Origin: Irpex lacteus
Taxonomy: Eukaryota > Basidiomycota > Agaricomycetes > Polyporales > Irpicaceae
DNA length: 64,000 bases
Assembly (NCBI GenBank): GCA_001986395.2
Contig: MQVO02000020.1
Coordinates: 310,001-374,000, forward strand
Reading direction: 5' to 3'
The first letter of the stretch is position 1; every line of letters starts with the position of its first letter. The notes beneath the pieces were generated by a model. That model was not told where the DNA came from, did no database searches, and saw only the letters and a program-made list of their open reading frames with translations. A program made the translations under genes and the position numbers. This document shows, piece after piece, positions 58,215 to 64,000 of the stretch.

Positions 58215-58445
58215 ATGTCGAACTCTGTCGAAAACTCCGCCTTCACTCTTTTGCCGTCGTCAAACCCACGGGCAGGCATGTTCGCGAACTCGCACTCGTC
58301 GAAGGACCGCCATGTCATGTTGGAAGGTCTCTTCCAAGTCCTGTCCTCTTCATCCAGCAAATCCGCTGCTGAAGTCGCGAAGGCGAACGCAGAGTACAAC
58401 GCCACACTAAGGGGAGGAGCTAGAAGCCCATATGCGAGGACATAG
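58215..58445 (+). CDS. Small hypothetical protein, 76 aa
   Basis: A single-exon frame of 76 residues. It opens MSNSVENSAFTLLPSSNPRA, continues with DRHVMLEGLFQVLSSSS and ends with KANAEYNATLRGGARSPYAR. The last third is a likely helix. No domain, signal peptide or membrane span. The ATG follows 14 nt after a plausible acceptor of a leader intron, which supports transcription. Too short to be sure; codon use looks similar to that of neighbouring genes. It may be a small fungal-specific protein. Confidence 0.4.
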   Translation: MSNSVENSAFTLLPSSNPRAGMFANSHSSKDRHVMLEGLFQVLSSSSSKSAAEVAKANAEYNATLRGGARSPYART

Positions 58446-59010
58446 TAGCCGTTAACCCACACGCCACCCCCCATTCACGACGTTACGCTATCAATATGTC
58501 CTATCATCTTACGCCAAAGCTCTTTCCTGTCCATGAATCGCCGTAAACCCTGTTGAAGGCTTCACAGGTCGGCACATAACTCAATCTGCTTGAGCAATTA
58601 GCTTTGCTATCGAGCGTCATACCACATATACACCACGCGACATGCTTACACCTTCTTCGTCATTCAAGAATCGGGCAAAAACTCGTTGGGAATTTGTTGT
58701 TGGAGGCAAGGGTTCCATCTATTTAGGAGATGTCGAGAGCACGCTGTCGGGCTGGTCTATTTTCCCGTTCGTGCTTGTCGAGCCATTTCTGTCCATTCAT
58801 TTGCATCCCATCCAAGGGGGCTTTCCCCTGTATTTTCTATTTCTCAAGGACATTCGGACATGTATTGTAATTCGCAGCTCACACTCTCCTCTTTGCACAT
58901 CGTCTGTATAATACCACCTCAACCCTGTATATAGCCGTGGGAAAAGTCTGGCTTCATCGATTAGTTGTCGTCATTATGGTTGAATTCGATAGATCACAAG
59001 AGGTGAGTCG
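58446..59010. other. Intergenic
   Basis: 565 bp between two plus-strand genes. A frame at 58642-58911 has a hydrophobic C-terminal half but lacks any family motif. I read the interval as 3' region plus the promoter of the RidA-like gene. Confidence 0.35.
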
Positions 59011-59785
59011 ATGAGAACGATGAATGTGCTGACTCGAGCTTGCCTGAGAGCGGGAGTTCTCGCAAACTCTCGTGTTCATTCCGTACGTCCACCTACAGTT
59101 GTACTCTCCTCCCGTGCATATCCCAAAGCACTCAGCGTCCGTAACATGTCTGTCAACACCCACTCCTCACTCCATCTCGTCTCGACTTCGGGTATGTACT
59201 CCGTCACCAGTTTCCCATGAGAAGCTACTTACGCTCTCTTGTTTAATAACCAGCCGCTCCCGCTGCTGTAGGACCTTACACGCAAGCCGTGCGTGTCGGC
59301 GATGTGCTCTACACATCAGGTTCCCTTGGGTTGGATCCCTCCACTGGAAAACTGGTACGTTGTGTAGAGTTCTTCCAAATTGCTGATATCAGCCCCTGAT
59401 GTGTTTTAGGTCGAAGGTGGGGTAGAGGCTCAGGCTGAACAAGCTCTCAAGAATTTGAAGGCTGTCATCGAGGCTGGTGGGAGCGAAGTTGGAAAGGTAG
59501 TCAAGACTACTGTGCGTCCCTTCGTCATCGTGACAGCTTCGTGCACCGCTGATACTGCTGTGCTTTTTCCTCAGGTCTTCCTCGCGAACATGGACGACTT
59601 TGCCGCTGTGAATGCTATCTATTCCAAGTTCTTTGGAAACCATAAGCCTGCTCGATCGGCTGTACAGGTTGCCCGCTTGCCCTTGAACGCGCTGTTTGAG
59701 ATTGAATCCATCGTTAGGTATGTGGTGCATTGTATGGTCGTCACGACGTATTTGATTCATCCATTATGTTTCCAGCCTTGCTTGA
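59011..59785 (+). CDS. MMF1: RidA/YjgF/Mmf1-like reactive-imine deaminase, mitochondrial
   Basis: Hydrolyses 2-aminoacrylate and other reactive enamine/imine products of threonine and serine dehydration, protecting pyridoxal enzymes. Five exons (59011-59191, 59254-59354, 59410-59511, 59575-59717, 59776-59785) give 178 residues; the last exon holds only three codons and the stop. The first 50 residues are Arg/Ser-rich without acids ([20 protein letters not shown]), a good mitochondrial presequence. The RidA core is full length: [20 protein letters not shown] with GSLGLDP, the trimer-forming [34 protein letters not shown], and the substrate Arg in [19 protein letters not shown]. An internal ATG (MSVNTHSS, codon 46) could give a cytosolic form, as with Hmf1. 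The symbol is by analogy with yeast. Confidence 0.9.
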
Positions 59786-60844
59786 AGTGCTGGCTCAGTA
59801 GTAGACAGTCAGGCAGAATAGCTGCTCAATTAAATAAATTCATCTTGGACATGTCTCACATTCTATGCGAAACAGGTATCATGCATTTGCTTGAGGTTGG
59901 CGTGTCCGAAAACATCCTTTAATAGTACTCTGAGTACTACAACCCATCCGAGTCTGAGTCCGAAGCCTATTCAGCAATCATTAATCATTTACAAGGGTAG
60001 CCGCGCTTCGCTTCGGCCCGCGAAGTCTCGTGAACGTAGGTTACAGAGAAGTTAGAAAGAAGTTTCAGTGTAGAGTGAGAGTGTAGTGCAATGCCGGAGG
60101 AGAGAACGATACATACAGTAGTGAAAAAAAAAGTAAGTACGGCAATGAACTTGAAGCGAAGGGAGATAAGCGCACGGGGAGTGGTCTGGGGTCCCGACGA
60201 CCGAGAGATCAGTCAATATTCAATTCACGGTGGAAGAGCCATGAAAGGATGAGTAAGAGTACGATGCAGCTAGGTGCAGGCACACTACATGAAGGAGGGA
60301 CAGGATGTGGGAGAGCTAAAGGCAATATGGCGAAAACCACAACGGGAAGAGGGGCGAGGACCCCAGAAGCATGGCATGCGAGACGGGAAGAATAAAGCAG
60401 GCAGCGGAAATTCCACGATCGAGTATTCGTCGGGGCCTGAAAAAACTCCCCCAACAGCCCATGCTGATTTATTCCAAAGCGGGCCCTACGATAGACGGAG
60501 GGGAGCGGGAAAATATCGGGGAAACGATTTGAAAGCAAGGTAAGACAGAATGAAATGGGATAGAACCGGAATTCGATCGTTATAAATGATTTGTAGGGCA
60601 AATGAAGCCGATTAGATAAAATTTCTAACTGAAGCCCACATGCGTAAAGGAATGGAGTAATGAGACTGTCCTGATATAGCATGTCGTTCCCACGCTCATA
60701 GTACTGACCGACGCGACGCGCGTTTGGATTGCGTACGCCTGTATAGACCTCTTCCTCCCCGTAGTCCACCTTGCACATCTCCATCCTTCACGACCTTTCT
60801 GTCATATCCATTACTCTCCGTATTCATCAAGTTATACCGCTGCT
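59786..60844. other. Intergenic
   Basis: About 1.06 kb, purine-rich on the plus strand (60030-60420), with a run of nine A at about 60123. It probably includes the 3' region of the RidA-like gene and the promoter of the proteasome gene. The 191-codon minus-strand frame at 60209-60784 has no motif and is not called. Confidence 0.4.
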
Positions 60845-61888
60845 ATGTTCTTGACGCGTTCAGAATACGGTAAAGTTTGCAAGTCTATCTTGTAAGGACT
60901 TTACTGAGGTCTATGCAGATCGTGGTGTCAATACCTTCTCGCCTGAGGGTCGTCTGTTCCAAGGTACGTTAAAGTCGAACGTCCATGGCTTGCAACTTCC
61001 TAATTGTTATGCATGGCAGTCGAGTATGCCATCGAGGCAATCAAGGTACGCTTTCCATAAGTCGCACGCGTAAAACGGCGTTTTCATTCCATGCCCTCTA
61101 GCTAGGCTCAACCACCGTCGGGATAAGCACAAAGGAAGGCGTCGTCCTCGCCGTTGAGAAGCGTGTACAGTCTCCACTGCTTGAGGCCTCGTCTATTGAG
61201 AAGATAATGGAGATCGACACGCACCTCGGATGCGCCATGTCTGGACTCATTGCAGACGCAAGAACCATGATCGACCACGCACGCGTAACGTCGCAAAACC
61301 ATGCTTTCACGTATAATGAACGTATCAAGGTGGAGAGTGTGACGCAGGCGGTGTGTGACTTGGCGTTGAGGTTCGGAGAGAGTGTGCACGATGAGGATGC
61401 TATGATGAGTCGGCCGTTCGGAGTGGCGTTGCTGATTGCGGGCGTTGACGAGAAGGGGCCACAACTGTATGTGATACACCATGTCTGCCATGTGTGCTTG
61501 ACTAAGATCTCTTCAGCTACCACACAGACCCATCGGGTACCTTCGTACGGTATGAGGCAAAAGCAGTCGGATCGGGCTCAGAGGCTGCACAGAGTGAGCT
61601 GCAGGACAAGTACCACAAGGTAAGCTCTATAGCCAGTATGTCAAGAAGTCATCCAAATGGTTGTTTGTAGCAAATGACCCTCAAGGAAGCACACGTTCTG
61701 ACGCTTCGTGTGTTGAAGCAAGTAATGGAAGAGAAGCTCGACCAACACAATGTCCAGCTTGCTCAGGTGCGTGGCTCTTTACGAAAACTCTCCCGCTTGT
61801 CTTAATGTTTCTGTCTTAGGTTACACCAGAGAAGGGCTTTGAGATTTTGGACGAAGTCAGGCTGAAGGCGCTGATAGATGACATGTAA
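60845..61888 (+). CDS. PUP2: 20S proteasome subunit alpha type 5
   Basis: Structural alpha-ring subunit of the 20S core, guiding substrates into the proteolytic chamber. Several exons join in frame to about 247 residues, the standard length. The alpha-type signature is complete: [20 protein letters not shown] followed by [12 protein letters not shown], split by three introns. The alpha-5 class is shown by [20 protein letters not shown] and [40 protein letters not shown] with [20 protein letters not shown] supports it further, as does [17 protein letters not shown] at the end. The first exon encodes only MFLTRSEY plus one base. No propeptide or catalytic Thr, as expected for an alpha subunit. 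It lies 274 bp upstream of the inositol monophosphatase gene on the same strand. Confidence 0.96.
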
Positions 61889-62162
61889 ATGGACCACATA
61901 GGCACTGTAATAACATTCTCTCCTCCATGCTGTATTCCTTCCTGTTCACAGCCACGATGCATAGCCCTTGTTTTTTTTGGAAGTCCTAACGGCAACTTGC
62001 TCGCTGACTTCTTTGGGCGCCGTCTGCCGTGTACCCCAAAGCACGTTCGCTCTCTGCCGGTAATCGATCCGATCTCAATCTGAGATATTCCAGTTTGACG
62101 ACGTACTTATATATGACGACCATGCCTCCCCCTACAGCTCATCTCCTTCTCCCCAAACCGCG

Positions 62163-63455
62163 ATGTCTACAACTGATCTTACTGCCACGGACCTCCAAGA
62201 AATCCTTGGTTTCACTACTTCATTAGCGCGGAAGGCGGGTGACTTGATCCTTGCTGGTTCACAAGCAATTCTGCAGTCGGGAAACGTTGACGAGAAAAAG
62301 AACTCGGTCGATCTTGTTACGGAGTATGACGTAAAGGTCGAGGAGTTGGTTAAGGGAGAGTTGGGCAAGAAGTACCCAACCTTTGACTTGTGAGTTCGTC
62401 AATGTCAGTCCATGATTACATGTTCTGAACGCGTTACAATACAGCATTGGTGAAGAGTCGTATGCCGCCGGGCAGCGACCGCCGCTCAAGGACATCCCTA
62501 CCTTCTGCGTGGACCCCATTGGTGAGTAATCATGTATAGATCGTTCTGCTCGCGAGTTGACCCGGACTTTGTCCATGTGTAGATGGTACAACCAACTTCG
62601 TTCACGGCTTCCCTCATGTTTGTGTCTCGATCGGTCTTATATACCGCAAATCTCCGGTCCTCGGTGTTGTATACAACCCTTTTCTCGATCAGCTGTATAC
62701 TGGGGTAAAGGGCCAAGGCGCATTTCTCACACAAAGAGGCCAAGGACCATTGAAGCTTCCCTTGGCTACACCCCGCCCATTGCCGTCGCTCTCACAGGCT
62801 CTCCTCGGTAGGTCACTTTGCTTGTCGTTTGCCACTTTGCTTGACAAAGCGATATCACTGTAGGTGTTGAATGGGGTTCTGACCGCACTGCACATATCGT
62901 CAAGCTCAAGGGAGAGGCATTCGCGCGTCTTGCTGGCAACCCGAAGGAAGGTGTTGAAGGCGGACGCATGGCCCATTCTTTACGTTCTTTGGGCAGTGCC
63001 GCACTCAACTTCTGCTTGGTAGCTCAGGGAGGCTTGGATATTTACTAGTAAGCATGCTGCATGCTGCCTCGCTTGACTGCATTTGATGAGAATCACTCCA
63101 CCAGCGAGATCGGATGCTGGTGAGTAAGAGGATAACATAGTATATCGCATACACATAACTGCTTGCAGGCCTTGGGATATTACTGCGGGCACAATCATTG
63201 CGCAAGAAGCTGGTGGTCTTGTCGCTGGCGGCCATGGAACTCCTTTGGACAACAACGTGAATGAGGAGATACTCACAGGGAGGAAGTATATCGTCATCCG
63301 AGCCATTGGTGCTACAAAGGTATAACAATATTCGCAATTTTGTTGATTGCTTATTCACACATCTTGCTTTGTAGGATGAGACGGGATTGCAAGCTCAGCA
63401 GCGACTTATCCGTGACTATTATGAGGTCGTTCCTGACTACGAACCCGCGAAGTAG
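62163..63455 (+). CDS. Inositol-1-monophosphatase
   Basis: Mg2+-dependent, lithium-sensitive phosphatase family; releases inositol from inositol-1-phosphate, feeding phosphoinositide synthesis. Exons join in frame to about 310 residues. Metal-binding motif A is [20 protein letters not shown], split by an intron after the Ile codon. The upstream Glu is in [10 protein letters not shown], split by another intron. Motif B is [21 protein letters not shown] 15 nt microexon (63105-63119) supplies most of GCW just before the catalytic Asp. The substrate-side block GVEWGSDR ... [20 protein letters not shown] and [19 protein letters not shown] are present. Fungal QutG, of the quinate cluster, is a relative, but no other quinate gene lies nearby, so a housekeeping role is more likely. 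No signal peptide. Confidence 0.93.
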
Positions 63456-63579
63456 ATCAACATTTTCTATCGCTCCAAGACGGGACATGATGTAGAACAT
63501 AGAAGTATATCGTGATTAGACATCTCAATATATAGGATACTGTCACCAACAAGCCACAGCGTGAGGATTTAGTATATTT

Positions 63580-64000
63580 TCATGCGACGTTTGCAGGTGT
63601 AAGATATTCCATGATCAAGGTGACGGGCTGAGCGAAAGGAGGCAACACCTCTCCTCCGCCTAGGCCGGTCTTCATCCAACCATCCACAAGAATATTACCA
63701 CCGACCACCATCCAAACCATAGTCCAAAGCCAACCCGAGAACCCGCCGACCTTTCTATGCGTGACCTTCTCCCAATATCCTTCGGCAAGTACGCCCAAGC
63801 CCATGAGCATGAAAAACCCTCCTGTCTGGGTGAAGTTCGTTCCCGCACCCAGACCCCAGATCCCTAAGTCATGCAGTACGGCCGACCAAAAGAACGCACC
63901 AAGCACCAATCCTACTCGGCCCATAAGCAGCTTGAAAGGATAAGATAGAGAGACGTAGATATCTCGATTTAACTGATGCCAGCGTTTCCCCCAGTAATCT
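63580..64000 (-). CDS. MBOAT / wax-synthase-like acyltransferase, 3' part
   Basis: The gene runs off the right edge, so only the C-terminal 140 residues are seen. The open frame starts at the window edge with DYWGKRWHQLNRDIYVSLSY, which matches the FWGRRWHQ signature of the wax-synthase-like MBOAT family. The catalytic-type His follows in FFWSAVLHDLGIWGLG. Further hydrophobic spans are GGFFMLMGLGVLAEGYW and GWLWTMVWMVVGGNILVDGW. Members transfer acyl groups to alcohols, sterols or secondary metabolites such as terpenoids. The substrate cannot be inferred from this fragment. No intron is seen in this part. It converges on the inositol monophosphatase gene, with 124 bp between stops. Confidence 0.82.
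   Translation of the reverse strand, partial: DYWGKRWHQLNRDIYVSLSYPFKLLMGRVGLVLGAFFWSAVLHDLGIWGLGAGTNFTQTGGFFMLMGLGVLAEGYWEKVTHRKVGGFSGWLWTMVWMVVGGNILVDGWMKTGLGGGEVLPPFAQPVTLIMEYLTPANVA

Noticed and set aside
60209..60784. 191-codon minus-strand frame with a hydrophobic C-terminal half
   Set aside because: Lies on a purine-rich plus strand, so Phe/Leu/Ser-rich minus-strand frames arise by composition alone; no motif.

Overview
The window is nuclear DNA from a filamentous basidiomycete, most likely an Agaricomycete. Nearly every recognisable gene is cut by many 45-80 nt GT-AG introns, including 14-16 nt microexons. Genes lie on both strands with short intergenic gaps, and the protein set is fungal (alpha-KG xanthine dioxygenase, MYND/MSS51-type protein, BTB proteins, divergent G-alpha, MBOAT/wax-synthase-like enzyme). 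All gene models were read by hand from the sequence: frames, splice sites and family motifs. No similarity search was run. I found no tRNA, rRNA or CRISPR.

Layout. 0.6-6.4 kb: xanthine dioxygenase (purine salvage), ER alpha-1,2-mannosidase (N-glycan trimming), and a small acidic orphan on the minus strand. 6.4-10.65 kb: gene-poor. 10.65-11.8 kb: two-finger C2H2 transcription factor. 11.8-13.9 kb: no gene seen. 13.9-20.0 kb (all minus): secreted GH20 hexosaminidase, MYND/MSS51-like protein, and histone H3 with a three-residue insertion in its tail. 20.0-22.5 kb: gene-poor, with a long perfect inverted repeat. 22.5-28.1 kb: a Ser-rich basic protein and a large Dbl-homology (RhoGEF) protein. 29.3-32.4 kb: BTB protein, small acidic protein, and FMN-binding pyridoxamine-oxidase-like protein. 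33.1-39.8 kb: UDP-glucose 4-epimerase and THO complex subunit 1 (both minus), then COG8, which shares a 255 bp bidirectional promoter with THO1. The 3' end of COG8 is tandemly duplicated downstream. 40.7-46.6 kb: candidate small secreted protein, polytopic membrane protein, membrane protein with an 18 bp minisatellite and a SUMO-interaction-like motif, and a membrane-anchored orphan. 47.1-50.6 kb: a 1-kb-residue-class mucin-like single-pass membrane protein. 50.6-54.7 kb: gene-poor, with a complete hAT-type MITE (8 bp target-site duplication). 54.7-57.4 kb: a non-canonical G-protein alpha subunit whose catalytic Gln is Ala and whose helical domain is greatly enlarged. 58.2-64 kb: tiny protein, mitochondrial RidA/Mmf1-like protein, proteasome alpha-5, inositol monophosphatase, and the 3' part of an MBOAT/wax-synthase-like gene that runs off the window.

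Most genes are unrelated housekeeping neighbours. I see no biosynthetic cluster and no clear multi-gene new system. The more unusual items are the degenerate G-alpha, the H3 tail variant, the hAT MITE, the mucin-like receptor and the small secreted peptide gene. The DH protein and the G-alpha are both signalling components, but nothing in the sequence links them.
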